Source of the DNA: Pinus tabuliformis
Lineage: Eukaryota > Streptophyta > Pinopsida > Pinales > Pinaceae
NCBI GenBank assembly: GCA_031772625.1
Contig: CM062814.1
Coordinates: forward strand, 366,980,781-367,044,780
DNA: 64,000 bases
Direction: 5' to 3'
Under the pieces are notes generated by a model. It made no database searches, was not told the origin of the DNA, and was given only the letters and a program-made list of their open reading frames with translations. Of the stretch, positions 23,981-37,335 are shown piece by piece. Position 1 is the first letter of the stretch, and each line of letters starts with the position of its first letter. The position numbers and the translations under genes are program-made.

Positions 23981-25013
23981 AATCGTAATTTCAACGCTGC
24001 TTACGTACGCAGCCCAAAACCACCAGCATGAAAACCACAAAACCGGCCAGAGCTCATCGCACCGCCTTCCCACGAAAAGCTGTTTCCGTATGTTTTGCTC
24101 CGATGCGTTTTGGTGCTGGCACGTGGCTCTCGCCTGACGTAGGCAACTCTGACATATCGGGAGCTATCGTTCACTCATGTGAGGGCTTCCGATATCTTTC
24201 TCGTCCGTTGGATCTGCTCCACCTTTTTCAGCCGTTGATTGATTAAACTTGCACACGGGCCTGCGTCAATTCAAGTTACGTGGAGTGTAAGGTTTCAGTT
24301 TGACCGCCGTGGAGGATACGCTGTGACCTTTAATGCATTTATGAAGTTTTGGTGAGGCCCTTTTAATATGGGTATGGGCACACGTATTATATATGTCTTA
24401 TATATATATATTTGTTTATATAGCACGTAGGTTTCTTTAGGTAAAAGGTATGTAGCATTTAAAGATAGGTATGGTCGTTTTTTAATGTAATGTAAAACAA
24501 AAAAATAGGAGCTCGTATATTTGTTTTTCGAGTGTGTTGACTTTTTATAATGTATTGCACACGGGAGGTGAATGTAAGGTGTTCGCAACAGCGAGAGAGA
24601 ACGAGGATGTATGCACAACAGTGCACAAAAATGTATTTGGTAATGTTTTGTGAGGCATTGTAAAACAGAGGAATAGCAAAAACCATGTGTGGTTTTGCAC
24701 AAAGGAAATGGTGAAGCGATTTTTGTAAGCCTGAGTAAATTTCTTTTACAGCAGTAAACATATGTAAATTTTTATTACAGCAGTAAGTTGTTTTTCACAG
24801 CAGTGAATATAAAAAGGATTTTACAGTGGTAAATCTTTGCATCAGGTTTTAATGAATAGAATGTTTTTATGGTGGTGAAATACTCTGTTTCTCTGTGAAA
24901 TTTTTTTAAAGTTTTCCTGTGCTTAAAAGATCCTGTGGAGGTAAAACAGAGCATTGCCTCTGTGTGTTTGTTCATTTGGTTTTTGGTATTTTCCCCCTTA
25001 AAAATATCCAACA
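23975..25013 (+). repeat. 3' LTR of the laccase-nested copia element
   Basis: Same length and ends as the 5' LTR. Directly preceded by the AAAGGGGAG polypurine tract and followed by the second GATTC and the resumed exon 5. It repeats the hairpin row; two loops read AACA and one stem reads TTAC/GTAA in place of TTAC/GTGA. Confidence 0.96.
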
Positions 25014-25018
25014 GATTC

Positions 25019-25319
25019 AACTATACAGGGAACAATATTCCCAAAAGACTTTGGGCTCCTGAACTGGCGACAAAGGTGAGAGTTGTCACCTACAACTCAA
25101 CAGTACAACTGGTGTATCAGACAACAAACATCTTAGTGGCAGAGAACCATCCGATGCATCTCCATGGTTACGATTTTTACGTGGTGGGACAAGGTTTCGG
25201 GAACTATAACCCAATAACCGACCCGCTTAAGTTTAATCTGGTTGATCCTCCACAGCGCAACACCGTCATCGCTCCAATAAGCGGGTGGGTTGCCATAAGA
25301 TTCAAGGCTGACAATCCAG
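25019..25319 (+). pseudogene. Laccase exon 5, right part (after the copia insertion)
   Basis: Resumes with NYTGNNIPKRLWAPELATKV, in register with the left part. It carries HPMHLHGYDFYVVGQGFG, ligands of the type 1 and trinuclear copper sites. It ends ...KADNPG at donor GTATAT (25320), the intron position usual for laccases. Confidence 0.92.
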
Positions 25320-25458
25320 GTATATACATACATAAACTCATTTTCTCTTCAATTTGATTCCTCATTTGCTCTTCAATTTGATTATTATCTTGCCGATTTT
25401 ATTCCAAAATTACAGCTCGCTCGATATTAAATGCAAATTATCTTCGTTCTTTGGACAG

Positions 25459-25589
25459 GAGTGTGGTTTCTGCACTGCCATTTAGACGACCATTTAGCGT
25501 GGGGATTGAATATGGTGTTCCTAGTGAGGAACGGTCGCGGTCCTTTGGCAACATTGGAACCTCCCCCTACAGACCTTCCAAAGTGCTAG
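25459..25589 (+). pseudogene. Laccase exon 6 (C-terminal copper site and stop)
   Basis: Acceptor GACAG at 25454-25458. Reads [21 protein letters not shown] and ends PPPTDLPKC then TAG, the standard laccase C-terminus with the HCH..H copper cluster. Confidence 0.93.
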
Positions 25590-25689
25590 AAAGAGAAGGA
25601 AATATCAATAACCATATCAGAATACTTCACGAGTACAAGGATCTAGACACATTGAGGGATCCTTATTGAGCCATTAGTGGCGTAGTTAA

Positions 25690-25695
25690 AATAAA
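25690..25695 (+). terminator. Possible polyadenylation signal of the laccase
   Basis: AATAAA about 100 bases after the laccase stop codon. The position suits a plant near-upstream element. AT-rich context makes chance matches common. Confidence 0.3.
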
Positions 25696-25744
25696 CCTCA
25701 AACTTGAAGGCCAACTGTTTTTTATTCGTGGGATTGCTAACGGA

Positions 25745-25884
25745 TCATGAATAGGCTAGGATTGTTTTTTCTTCTTGCAAGGATGGTCATTTTGGGATAT
25801 TGAATTTAAGTTATTCATGAATAGGCTAGGATTGTTTTTTCTTCTTGTAAGGATGGTCATTTTGGGATATTGAATTCAGGTTAT
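25745..25884. repeat. 70-bp tandem duplication downstream of the laccase
   Basis: TCATGAATAGGCTAGGATTG starts at 25745 and again at 25815. The two 70-bp units differ at only a few positions. Non-coding, in the presumed 3' flank of the laccase. Confidence 0.9.
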
Positions 25885-27010
25885 TTTTTATTAAATTTCT
25901 ATAAGCATGAGAATTTTTTATTTATTTTTTAATAATAAAATTGGATTAGGAATTTTTGGAGAATTCGGAATTTCCACAGATTCAGATTCAGTGTCATTAT
26001 TGCATCAGATTCACTGTTATTATTAAGACAAATATTTTATAAATGGATATAATTATTTTATAAATATTATATATTCACAGTTTCATGTTTCTATCGACTT
26101 CAACCCAAACAAATAATTAAAAAAATAAATTATGCGCCATCATTACTGCATCAGATTTACTATCATTATTAGTACAATTATTTTATAAATCTCACTTTAA
26201 CAAATAAATATTACAAATTAACACTTACATCATATTTCCATAAACGTGAACACAAACAAATAATTAAAATAAAATAGAAGTATTCAACATAACAATCAAA
26301 TTAACATATTTTTTAACACAAATTTAAATTACAAATTATATATTAATTTACTCATTATTAACATTTAATTTAAAATTGATAATAATAAATTATCCAATAT
26401 AATATTTATAACTATTAATAACTAATCCAACCGGACTTTGTTTTAAATAATTAAAAAAAATACTTTATCCAAAAAATTTCCTCATATATCACTAGAACCC
26501 AAAACTTTCAACATGAATGGTACAAATATTAATTTTTTAAATATTAATAATTACCACGAATCTAATTTATTTATTGTAATTTATTATTCACTATTCCTAG
26601 AAATGAAATATTTACATTCTTTAATATTAAAAATATTTCTTATACTATAGCTTTATATTCTAATTTTGAAATATTATATTAAATTGCAAATATCTTTTTT
26701 AAAGGTCTAAAACATGTAGAGTTTAAATTTGAAATTTTGTTTGATTTTTTGAAATTCATTTGTGTGCTTCGATTACATCATTTCTATTTTAAGAAGATTT
26801 CAAAGATTAAAAAGAAATTGTGAATTTTAATTTTTAATTAAAAATTTAAATTATTGATAATTAAGATATATTTCATTTTTTATTATTATTTTGGTGTCTA
26901 GTAGGACATTTTGCATTGGATAATGTGTTTACTCTTAATAATTTCTAAAGTTGAAATTGTAAAACAAAAATAATTTATTATTTTAATTTTTTAGTTCTAT
27001 TTATTTAGGT
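25885..27010. other. AT-rich intergenic DNA, nothing recognised
   Basis: Strongly A/T-rich with short runs of TTAAT and ATTATT type. No open frame of note, no repeats beyond low complexity. Confidence 0.6.
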
Positions 27011-27319
27011 TATGATTGGTCAAGAGGGTTGGAGTCTTATTTAGCAATGATGACTTGCATCGTGGATGGTTTGTAAGTTTGTTTACTTAATATCATGTAC
27101 AATGAACACATAGAATGAAAGTTTGAAAACATAGTGCGAGTGTGTATTTATTTATTACCTCTACGTGTTAAACACAAACATTCATTTGGAGTGGTCGCGT
27201 GAAATTGCAGAATATGCATAGTTCCAACGCAAGTTGGGAGTCATACTCGATTATGGTTGACATTCCTCTGTCGTGTGAGCTTTACTCCGAATGATCAATT
27301 TCCAACTATTCGACAGGTC

Positions 27320-28094
<775 letters not shown>

Positions 28095-28110
<16 letters not shown>

Positions 28111-29300
28111 GAAGGCAAGGAAAGAAAAAATAGAGTAGCAAACATAATTATTAAAGGGGTGAAAGAATATGGGAAAAATGAATGTACTCTTGACCTTGCA
28201 AGAGACTTCTTGAAAGACAAGTTCTATGGAAAGGAGAAATATGCCAAGCATGGAGAGGGAGTAAGTTTAACAGTTAGAGATCCAAGCCCATAAAAGTAAT
28301 CATGGCTAGCTTACGTGATAAATATGTCATTGTAAGTAGGAAGCATCTCTTGAGGGGTTCTAATTTTATCCTAGAAGAAGATTTAACTGTAAGACAACAA
28401 GAGGAAAGGAGGGAGGAAATGTTTAAGGTTAGGGTAGCAAGAGATGAAGGTAAGAGAGCATGGATTTATAAAGGAAAAGTTGTGATAGCTCGATTTGGGC
28501 CTCCTTCCATAATAGAGAAGCGAGATGTTAATAAAGAAGAGGAAACAAACTCTTCAACATGAAATTAAGAAGCAAGGTCAGTATGGGAAAGCAGGGACAA
28601 AGACTCAAATGCGAGTCTTACATGTCAAAATAAATAGAAATCAAGTCATACCCAAGTTTCTTTAAGATTAGTTTGTTGGAACTAGAAATGTCAGCCATGG
28701 AGACGAGGACCTACGTTAGGGCCTATTACAAAAGGTCAAGACATAATTTGACTGATAGAAACACATAAGCATGAAGGGTGCAAGACACCTCTCTTTGAAG
28801 AATGTTGGAAGATTGCAGTGGGGAACAAGGCAACAGGGAATGGCAAAGGGTACGAGGCTATCATGGTTTCAGTGAGGGAGAATGAAGGTCGTCTCATTTA
28901 GTTAGAAAAAGAAGACTCAAATATGCATCTCATTTGGTATAAAATATCAGAAAATGGAAACCACATCAAAATTCCATCATGCTATTTTGCACCACAAGTT
29001 TCAAAAATCTACAAAGGTAGATGACTTGACCACAAAGATCCATTTGTAGCCTTAAAAGAAGGTATTACAACATATTCTCAGCTAGGTAAAGTCCTTATAG
29101 TGGGTGATTTCAATGCTTGGACTGCAAGTGAGAAATCCAACATTCTTTACCCACTCAAGAGAACGTGCAAGCTTTACTAGGTTCTCATTATATAAATTAT
29201 TATATATAGAAAGGGGCCTTGAAAAGCTATCTAGATCCACTAATTATTACACCAAAGGTTGTCTATATAAGGGAATGTTTGCTCCCCAACTGTAGTTTGT
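28095..29300 (+). mobile_element. LINE remnant: ORF1-like part and APE-type endonuclease part
   Basis: 28095-28290 and 28302-28562 read as adjacent parts of one protein. The first has NIIIKGVKEYGKNECTLDLA and the second SLRDKYVIVSRKHLLRG, LEEDLTVRQQEERR and ARDEGKRAWIYKGKV, a pattern I associate with LINE ORF1-type proteins. Further on, about 28930-29130 reads MHLIWYKI...CYFAP...GKVLIVGDFNAWT; GDFNA is the APE-type endonuclease signature. Stops and frame changes separate the parts and no reverse transcriptase follows, so it is a 5' fragment. It differs in sequence from the LINE at 56601-63050. Confidence 0.5.
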
Positions 29301-31720
29301 CCCTACCCTATCGAAAAAGGACATGTGTTTGCACTTTTCTTATTAGCATATTATCAACATGTGAATGTCTTTGATGAAAATGATAAGGGGTTGGCCAATT
29401 GAACGGATGCAAATTGACAATCAAAGATAGGATGTGTGTTACTTTGCACTAGCTTCACCACATATGATAGAGAAATCACACTGATCTCTTTCACTGTGGT
29501 TTCAATGCATGCCAACACAAACTTGTTTCCAAAGAAACCTTCAGGAAGTTGAGGCTAAATTCTCTTTCAAACATTCATGCTAAAGAGAAGTTTGATGGTC
29601 TGCACACTCAGAAGGTCCATGGCTATGATTCAACATCTCTGGACATGAGCGAAAATCATATCAAAGGACATACATTTACAATTCGAATCCCTAGAAACAA
29701 TTTTCTTAAGCATATGGATTTATCGACAATTGCAAACATCCTCAATCGCTCCTTTAAATTACAAAATTCCTAGATTTGTTTAAATTTAGGATGTGAGTAT
29801 TCAACCCAAGGGGGACACATAGGGTAAAGCTAATTCCTCCATCCATCTAATATATATCTTTTACTTCATGGATGCATAAATAATTTCATTTAAAATAGCA
29901 TGTAAACATGTAACATAGACACATGAAAGGAAGTAGAAATCAAAAGCAACATGAGATCAAAACCGCAAGACTATTTGATTATGAAGCTCACAAAGTGCAG
30001 GCTACGTCTACAAGCCCTGCTAAACGTGGGGGTGGGGAGGAGGGAGAGGGGGTCATTCATTAAATGGAAGCAGAAATAAATTACAATCAAATGTACATAA
30101 ATGACCCTTATACATCCATTTTCTGGCATTGACTGAAAATACAAAGCTCATTTGCAGAAACGGACATCACCTTTGGATTCGTGGCGTGAAATCATGTGAA
30201 ACGACTATAAACTAGACTCCTTTTTGACACTGGTGAACTATGGACCCTCAGGAATCTCGAAGATTCCCCCAAAGATTCCTTCCTAGAGATGGGAAAATTG
30301 TGATCACACCACTGCGCTTAATGTGAATTTTTGAGAAAAATTACTATAAAATTAGCATCTTTCTGTCCCTGTCAAAAATCAGCCTCCAAGGGAATCTTTT
30401 AGGTTCCTCAAGATTATGTAAAGATTCATCACTGCTGACCGCCTGAAATTTTGTTCCTCAGATAAGGAAATTAACAAAACCACCATGTTCCCTGCAAAAT
30501 TATGATTCGTTTGAGTATAAATTTGACATGAATTTGACATTGTGAAAAATCACCCTCTAGGGAATCTTTTAGATTCCTCACTATTTCATGGAATATTCCA
30601 GGGGATATTCCCTTATAATATTCTCATATTGAAAAACATGCCTATCCTGGTGCAGTTCTGCCTCGGCTCCTGGTTCCATTGGCCTCCACTTCCTCTATTC
30701 TGGGCCAATGAATTAACTCAATTTATAAATACATTGGTGGGGGAAGAATATAAGGAAAGCCCATTTGGGCATATGGCTAGGCCGTTTAGCTTGGAGGGAA
30801 TAGGTCACAAGGTCAAGCCCATAGGCCTCCCCCAAATAGCATGTGTTTTTAATTTTTTTGGCCACGTTTGTTAAATCGTTGGTGCATGGTTTAAATAAAT
30901 AGGTTATCTGCGTTGTTTAACCATTAGTGGGGGTTGCCAACAGGCGGTTAGCACTTTGTGTGTTGTGTTATGGTATGGGGCCGCTAGTGTGGTGAGCTAG
31001 CCAGTTGGCCATTCGAGTTTAAACCCAGCCGACCCAGGTTATATTTAATATATGCGACATATTGTTGTAACAACCGTGGGATGTTGATGGGTTACTGGGT
31101 CAGCCGCGGGCCGTGACCCAATTATTAAATATTTATGATAATGACCTTTCACTGGGATGGCAGGGGTGGCAACCCATCACCCCAACTTTTATGTTTTCAT
31201 TTTTATTTTTTTAATATTAATAGTTAAAATTTCAGTGGCGATGTTTAAGGTTCGCTGGAAAAATTAAAGAGATAACAAAGTTGTCCATTCTGATTGCTGA
31301 ACTCCATGCGCTAACCCTTTACTAAATTGTTCCCTCGTTAGTGACTCCCACTGGGCTGAGTTTGACCATAACTTTAACTGGCTATATCTTGAGCATATGA
31401 AATCATATTTTAGGGTCATTCACATCGTTGCAATTAGGATTATGACCGATACAATTTGGTCCTGATTTGACTTCAATCAAACAACTTTGATTTTTGAGCT
31501 TTTCCAAGGCCACCTCTGAATTCTGAGTGTTTCTAGAGTCACATATATCAACATAGGATGAGCTAAAACCATGGTTCCCCCTCTATCCATTTCCACCATG
31601 TATCCAGAAATTGTGAACTTCCCAACCCATCACACAAGAAGTGGCTAAATCCCACACAAAAAAAAAACCCTCCAGATCTCAGTCACATGACCTACACTGA
31701 CAAATGAATGTTACAAATCA
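29301..31720. other. Intergenic DNA without a recognised gene
   Basis: Open frames at 29549-29773 and 30542-30874 have no known domain. The phrase AGGGAATCTTTTAG and its context recur near 30379 and 30554, a spaced direct repeat of about 175 bases. A GC-richer patch at 30880-31130 contains TTGTAACAAC, also found in the 27.3-28.1 kb repeats, so repeat debris is likely. Confidence 0.35.

Positions 31721-31723
<3 letters not shown>

Positions 31724-31756
<33 letters not shown>
31724..31756. repeat. (AT)n microsatellite, about 33 bp
   Basis: Pure AT run in non-coding DNA. Confidence 0.95.
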
Positions 31757-31761
<5 letters not shown>

Positions 31762-31789
31762 TTAGTTGTTGCTTAAATAGGAGATAAAG

Positions 31790-32155
31790 TTACCAGAACC
31801 ACCCGTGGTGGAATTCCCACAAAGTTATCAACATCGACCTTATACAGTAACTCCTTCCAAGTCTTGCAAGACTTCTGATTTGATGGAATTTTTTGATGGT
31901 CAAATTCGTGGAAGCTTCAACAACTAAAACCCCTTCTCCATTGCAGATGAACTCTAACCTACCATTTCTCTTCTTTTGCAAGTCACGTGATGTTCTTAAA
32001 CTTCCTGAACAAAGGATAATAGGAACCCAAGACTTTGGAGAGTGCATTTTTGGCATTATGCAATAGAACCATAGAATTTGAGCATGGTAATAAGACAATA
32101 CTAGTTTTCTTTGGTCATTTTGTATGTTGAATGGAATGGTACCTACAATACACAA
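31790..32155 (-). other. Unassigned 121-residue open frame
   Basis: Longest open frame in its neighbourhood, with readable mid-part NGRLEFICNGEGVLVVEAS. I do not recognise it. It has no clear promoter, partner or signal peptide. It might be a decayed gene or transposon fragment, or chance. Confidence 0.2.
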
Positions 32156-32605
32156 AAGGAAGAGAAAGCTACATTTATTTATGATAACACAGGGAGCTAA
32201 ACTATAGTTGTCCGCTTTGTGACCTTATAGTAGTAGCCCACTCACCCCAACCAACCACAAACAAGGTTCATTATGGCTATTACTCAGTTAATGAAGAATA
32301 CAAGTAATTGAAATGTAAGCAGTCTGTTAAGTGTGAGAGTTTAGTGGAGACGCCAGGTGGGCCTCACACAAGGGCCTCCATTACATGAGGTTCACATGCA
32401 TGTTATTTTATTTAATATTTCTTTTAAACTACAATTTTCACATTTTACCAGTGAAAAATGGATAATCGTTACTCTCTATGTTTTTTCCCCTAGCTAACCT
32501 TAGATGAAACAATGATGGTAGATTGGATTGAGGAAGCTAATGTTTTGTTAAAGGCTTTCATGAACTCTATGAAGAAGATGTAAGACCCATCACTTAAAAG
32601 CATCT

Positions 32606-32685
32606 AGTAGTTGTTTTCCTACTTGTCACTTGAAATTTTGAAATAAGTAGTTGTTTTCCTACTTGTCACTTGAAATTTTGAAATA
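32606..32685. repeat. 40-bp tandem duplication
   Basis: AGTAGTTGTTTTCCTACTTG starts at 32606 and again at 32646. The two 40-bp units are identical by eye, non-coding. Confidence 0.95.
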
Positions 32686-32689
32686 ACTA

Positions 32690-34730
32690 TTGGTGTTTAT
32701 TTTTCACAACTTTCTCTTGGACATACTTGTGGGAAGTGCATATGAAATTATGGGTAATAATGTTTTATTACCTTTCCATTTATATAAAAAAAGAAAATCA
32801 ACTTAAAAAAATTTATTTTTTTAATTTATTTAATATGTTTTAAATTATACAACAATTAAATTTGAAGTAAATAAATTTAAATTATTAATTAAAATAAATA
32901 AATAAAAGTAAAGGTATAAAATAGATTATAAATTCATATTGATATTTACAAACTAGTGTGGATATTATATATAATGCCTTATAAGCATGATTTAAATAAA
33001 GAAAGAAATAAAAGATGTTATTTTTATCTTTTGTATACATTTTTTTAAGTTAATTTATAGAGTGATTTAATTAATTATATAATATTTAAATTTTAAATTA
33101 AAAAAATTAAAATGTAAATTAAATTGATTAAATTATAAATTGATATATTTATATGGTTGCATAACAAATTTTAGTAATCAAATTATAATGTGGAAGTTGA
33201 TTTATTGTTTCACAAATAAGGAGTTCCCACGCACCATTTTTATGTATTTGGTTGTCAAAGACACTTTCAAGGAAAATAGTATAAACAAGTAAGCCAAAAT
33301 CTCAAGTTTTTATCAATGTAGAAGTTTATAAATGTGTAATGTTTCTGTAGTTTTTCTATCTTCATAAAATTATTGTTTTTAAATTGGTTATATTTATTAT
33401 AAATTATTGGTTAGTTAATAAGAACGCTTATTATAATGAGAATGTGGTTTGACACATTATTATTATCTAGTGGATTCAAAATATGATTATTATTATTATA
33501 TAGTGGCCAATAATGTGTAGATATATACTCCTATCAATTTTTTCTCTTTCTTAAGTTGTTAATCAATTACTTCCCACCATATTTTAAGTCAGCCTTTGCA
33601 TACTTATCAAAATATACTTCTCATCATTATTTATATAGGACTAAATTTGTAAATGTGTAGACATCTCATTTTATGAGTTCCTTCCAAATCAAGACTATAG
33701 TATTTGATTTTCCTATTAATCATTATTAATTTAGCATTGACCAATGCAAGTTATAATATTTTTGTAATTTTTTCTCGAGCATAATTTCTAAGCAACGCTT
33801 ATTTTAAATAAATTGTTAATTTTTCATTCAATATATTTCATATAATAAATATTTTACCCATCATCAAAATTTATTTAATAATTAATATCTTCCTCTTTGC
33901 TGTTCCCTTCCCTTGCTTCACGGGTATGCTAATTTATCTCTATATGAAATTAATATTACCACCAGATACCACGTTGATGGTATCATCTAGGCACACCATC
34001 CAATCTTGCCTAATGTTTTATTCCCATTTGGTTCAAGTTTCATTCAGGTGTATTAATGAATTGTTTGTGTCCATTTAACAGTATATAAGACACATGCTTT
34101 ATATCATATATTCGATGTAAAATGATAGCCTGTTTTATGTTTTTTAATGTATAAAATAAATATTTTTTAATAATTTCAATTGTATTGAATTACACCACTC
34201 ACAAACTTTTATTTAATTTAAAAAAAATTATTTATATATAAAAATTAAACATTAGTTTATTAAAACTATATAAAATTAAAACAATTAAACTATCACAACC
34301 ATATTAAAAATATTAATGTGATTGATATAAGCCAAAGACTTTAGTTGTATCTACTATTAATAAAAATATGATAATAGAAATAATATTAAAAAAAAAAAAC
34401 TCTTACGATAAAAATATTATTATTCCCATTATAATTAATAATATATATATTAATTATTATTTAATATTAAATGTAATTTATTATTATTTAATTTTAAATT
34501 ATGTATATTTATAATAGCAGTAATACTAATAACTAATAATAATCCTAATAACCATATTTCTTTTAAAATGATTATAATCATCTTTAATTCTTAATTCATA
34601 TTATTATTATTAATTATTTTTAATAAATCATTATTAATTAGTTATTAAATATTAAATATTTGCTAATTATAAATTATTTATTAAGTATTAATTAATTATT
34701 AATTACCAATTATGAATAAATGAATTAATT
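32690..34730. other. Very AT-rich DNA, nothing recognised
   Basis: Long A/T stretches with TTAATTAATT and ATTATTATT runs and no open frame of note. Could be old, decayed repeats. Confidence 0.6.
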
Positions 34731-34734
34731 AATT

Positions 34735-35375
34735 TATCACAATGTGACGTTGGACCATCGCTAACCACAATTGATTTTATAAAACATGGTTGATCATAGT
34801 TGAATAATATTAAACCCAATGGACTAATATTATCAACACAAGGCACATAAAACCTAAGATAAATATTATACACTAAAATAAATGTGGTTGACCATGGTCG
34901 ATTTTCATATTGAGACAATCCTTGTCACAATGTCACATTAGACCATGGTTGACCATCCTTAACCATGATTTATTTTCAAATTGACAGAATCTTTCTCGGA
35001 ATGCGACATTGGACCGTGGTTGACCATGGTTGATTCTCATATTGAGACAATATTTGTCACAATACGATGTTGGAGCATGGTTGACCATGGTTGATTCTCA
35101 TATTAAGACAATATTTGTCACAATATGATGTTGGACCATGGTTGACCATGATTTATGCTATAAATCATAGTTAACCATGATTTATATTATAAACCCTAGG
35201 GATTGATACTGAAAACTAAAGGGATTATAGACCTAAGGGAATAATATTAAACCCTAGGAATATGAACCCTTAGATTAATAAACCTATGGGAATAATAAAC
35301 CCAAGGGATAAAAACTATAATCACAAGGTATATAAACCCTAAGATAAATATTATAATCCCTTAAATAAATGGTGA
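34735..35375. repeat. Complex satellite, block 1 (TTGACCATGG / AAACCCAAGGG type)
   Basis: Built from two modules. One is a roughly 10-bp motif GGTTGACCAT repeated and joined to TTTTCATATTGAGACAAT and TTGTCACAATGCGA phrases. The other is a run of AAACCCAAGGGAATAATA-like phrases. The same modules recur in the same order at 37336-38641, 43831-45560 and 54233-55690. No coding potential. Many units contain TTGACC, the W-box core bound by WRKY factors, and the palindrome CCATGG. Confidence 0.9.
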
Positions 35376-37335
35376 GCTCTAGTATTGCACCAAGAGTGAT
35401 GCAAATCCCAGGGCTCCTCAACTCTATTTATCAACCCGGGGTTCATAAAAACTTAGAGATGATAGTGTTATATGCACAATAGATGGGATTCTACTCATGC
35501 TACCCTCTACTAGGACATTTGATCAATAGTGCTCTAAGACCATTACTCCTACTCAATTAGAATGAAATCTAGCTAATGAAGGTGAAATTTGGAAGCTACC
35601 TCTAACCATGAAAAGGAAAATGTTATTAACTTCAACTAGCAAATGTTATTGAAACAATTCATGAAAATGCAAGAGCTAAATTACTTGCAGAAAGGAAACT
35701 ACATTATCTTGCAATCATCCATATAGTTATCATATAGTCTTGTAGAATATCAGGTAACCTACCGAACCATAATTCAAGATTCTATGTACCATCTAACTAG
35801 ATCACACTTGCATGTAAGTCAAAGTTTTGTCTATGCCAAATCTGTGATAAGGAAACTAACATTATTTTGTTTTTGTAGTAAAGGAAAATGAGGGTTTGTA
35901 GTGGCCTAGGAGCCCGCCTTAATCATGAAGTCACAACTGGGGGTCAACATCCTTCTAAACTGAGTCCAAGTTGCAATAAGGATAAAAAATGGTGAAGAAA
36001 AATGTTGTTACAAGTGTGCTACAAGAGGCTACTACATGTGCCCTGTATAGCTACAAGAGGGCTTGTAATGCTATAGGAGGGTTGTCGAGAAGGTTTAAGA
36101 GGTGAAAATGATGGTTTAAGGGCATGGAAAAGGTGGATGAAGGTTGAGGTAAATGAGTGAAAGTTGGAAAAATCCCCTAGCCAAGCGCATAGCCTTTTGA
36201 AGGCTTGTTTTTCACTAGGAGGGATGCTCTTAGAGACCCTAGGAAAATGGTCTCATGAAACATAATTTTAGGGAAAAAAATTTGGGGTTCACAAGAGAAG
36301 GTGAGTGATTCCAAGATGGAAGTGGTGAAGGTTTCCTTCTATGTAGATTCAAACAACCCTACAATCATCACATCTGTACACCCATTTATCATTGAGAAAA
36401 TGAAACAACTAGTAGTGGAAAATATGAGTTGAATTTAAATGTTATATAATCTATGTCAGAAATCTGATCTAATAAATGAAACAACTCCTAAGCTACAACA
36501 AGCACATGAAAAATAAGATGACTAACAAAAATCTTCTTCCAAGAAATTATAAACATAATAGTTTTAGGTTATGGTTGTAAATCCTTCTATTCATGCTCCC
36601 ATGAGAGAGATGAGGTAGAGGTTGCAATCACAGATTTAGATGGACTATTCTCTATTGAAATGCAAGAAACTAAACAATACTCTGAAACTAAAAGAGATAC
36701 AAATATAAAATAGAGACTTAATCCACTGGGTTGGGCCCAAACCAAGAACCTCAACCTTATGGAGCTAACCCAATAATCAATCAACACGAAACTTCTCATT
36801 ATCATTGAATCAAAGTACAATACAACAAATAACAGTCAAAATAACAGTGCGAATTTTTTGAGCTCAATAACTACCTAGATGAAAACAAAACTTGAATCCT
36901 CATTATCTCTTTTACATGCTTATTTATGCAAGAGGGTAGCTACTAGCAGCTCTATAAAAAGTAGGAACATTTGTCTCCTACAACTCGAGAATGGTGGATC
37001 ATGTTCCTCATTACTGTCGCTTACTTGGCTGCCAATGACCTCAAGCCGATGAGAGAGAGTGTTGTGATATTGGGTTAGTTGAGAGAGTTAAAGAGGTGGA
37101 AAACCCCCTATAATCTCTCCTTGTTGTCTACTGCAAGCCCTTGCATCGAAATCATCTCAAAAATTGCTCCATTTCCTACAATTAAAGTATATTAGGCCAC
37201 ATGACATGAAAAACATCTTTTATCCTTCTCACTAGGCATAATATAACAAAAAATGTAAACAAATGTGAGAAAGAGATAGTTTTAAAGCTATAAGATGACA
37301 TCATGACCCTTATAATGTACCTATTGATGAGCCTC
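35376..37335. other. About 2-kb non-satellite block inside the satellite
   Basis: The satellite stops at AAATAAATGGT (about 35370) and resumes at AATAAACTTGGTTGACC (about 37340). AATAAA on both sides may be a target duplication or just part of the repeat unit. The block has no recognised coding domain; the minus-strand frame at 36587-36820 is unassigned. It could be a non-autonomous insertion. Confidence 0.35.

Larger units (their letters stand above)
18523..25013 (+). mobile_element. Ty1/copia LTR retrotransposon inserted in laccase exon 5
   Basis: 6,491 bp. The 5' LTR is 18523-19561 and the 3' LTR 23975-25013, both 1,039 bp with TGTTG...CAACA ends. The target duplication is GATTC (18518-18522 and 25014-25018). 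The primer site TGGTATCGGAGC (19563-19574) matches tRNA-iMet. The polypurine tract is AAAGGGGAG (23966-23974). A long gag-pol region (19772-23980) has the copia order: gag, zinc knuckle, protease, integrase, reverse transcriptase, RNase H. It is almost whole, with about one break. The LTRs differ by roughly 15-20 substitutions and a few short indels counted by eye (about 2%), so it is young beside the other elements here. Clade not assigned. Confidence 0.96.
16513..25589 (+). pseudogene. Laccase (multicopper oxidase), interrupted
   Basis: Laccases oxidise phenols, including monolignols, with four copper ions and usually act in the cell wall. Six exons can be read: 16513-16617, 16759-16909, 17242-17486, 17576-17704, 17792-18432 plus 25019-25319 (one exon split by the copia element), and 25459-25589. 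All introns are GT-AG. Exon 1 encodes a signal peptide (hydrophobic core LVFLISFVACLAAITNA). All copper motifs are present: HWHG across exons 2/3, WWHAH (17366-17380), HPMHLHG (25148-25168) and HCH...H (25473-25493). Exons 3 and 4 are 245 and 129 bases, as is usual in plant laccases. Exon 2 is 151 bases against the usual 152, and its frame shifts between RLC and ELVVVNG. Without the insertion and with a standard exon 2, the total would be about 567 residues, the normal family length. Ascorbate oxidase was considered; the GTLWWHAH and [10 protein letters not shown] phrases favour laccase. Confidence 0.93.

Noticed and set aside
16513-25589. Reading the oxidase as L-ascorbate oxidase
   Set aside because: Exon structure (152/245/129-type) and the [10 protein letters not shown] and GTLWWHAH phrases are those of laccases.
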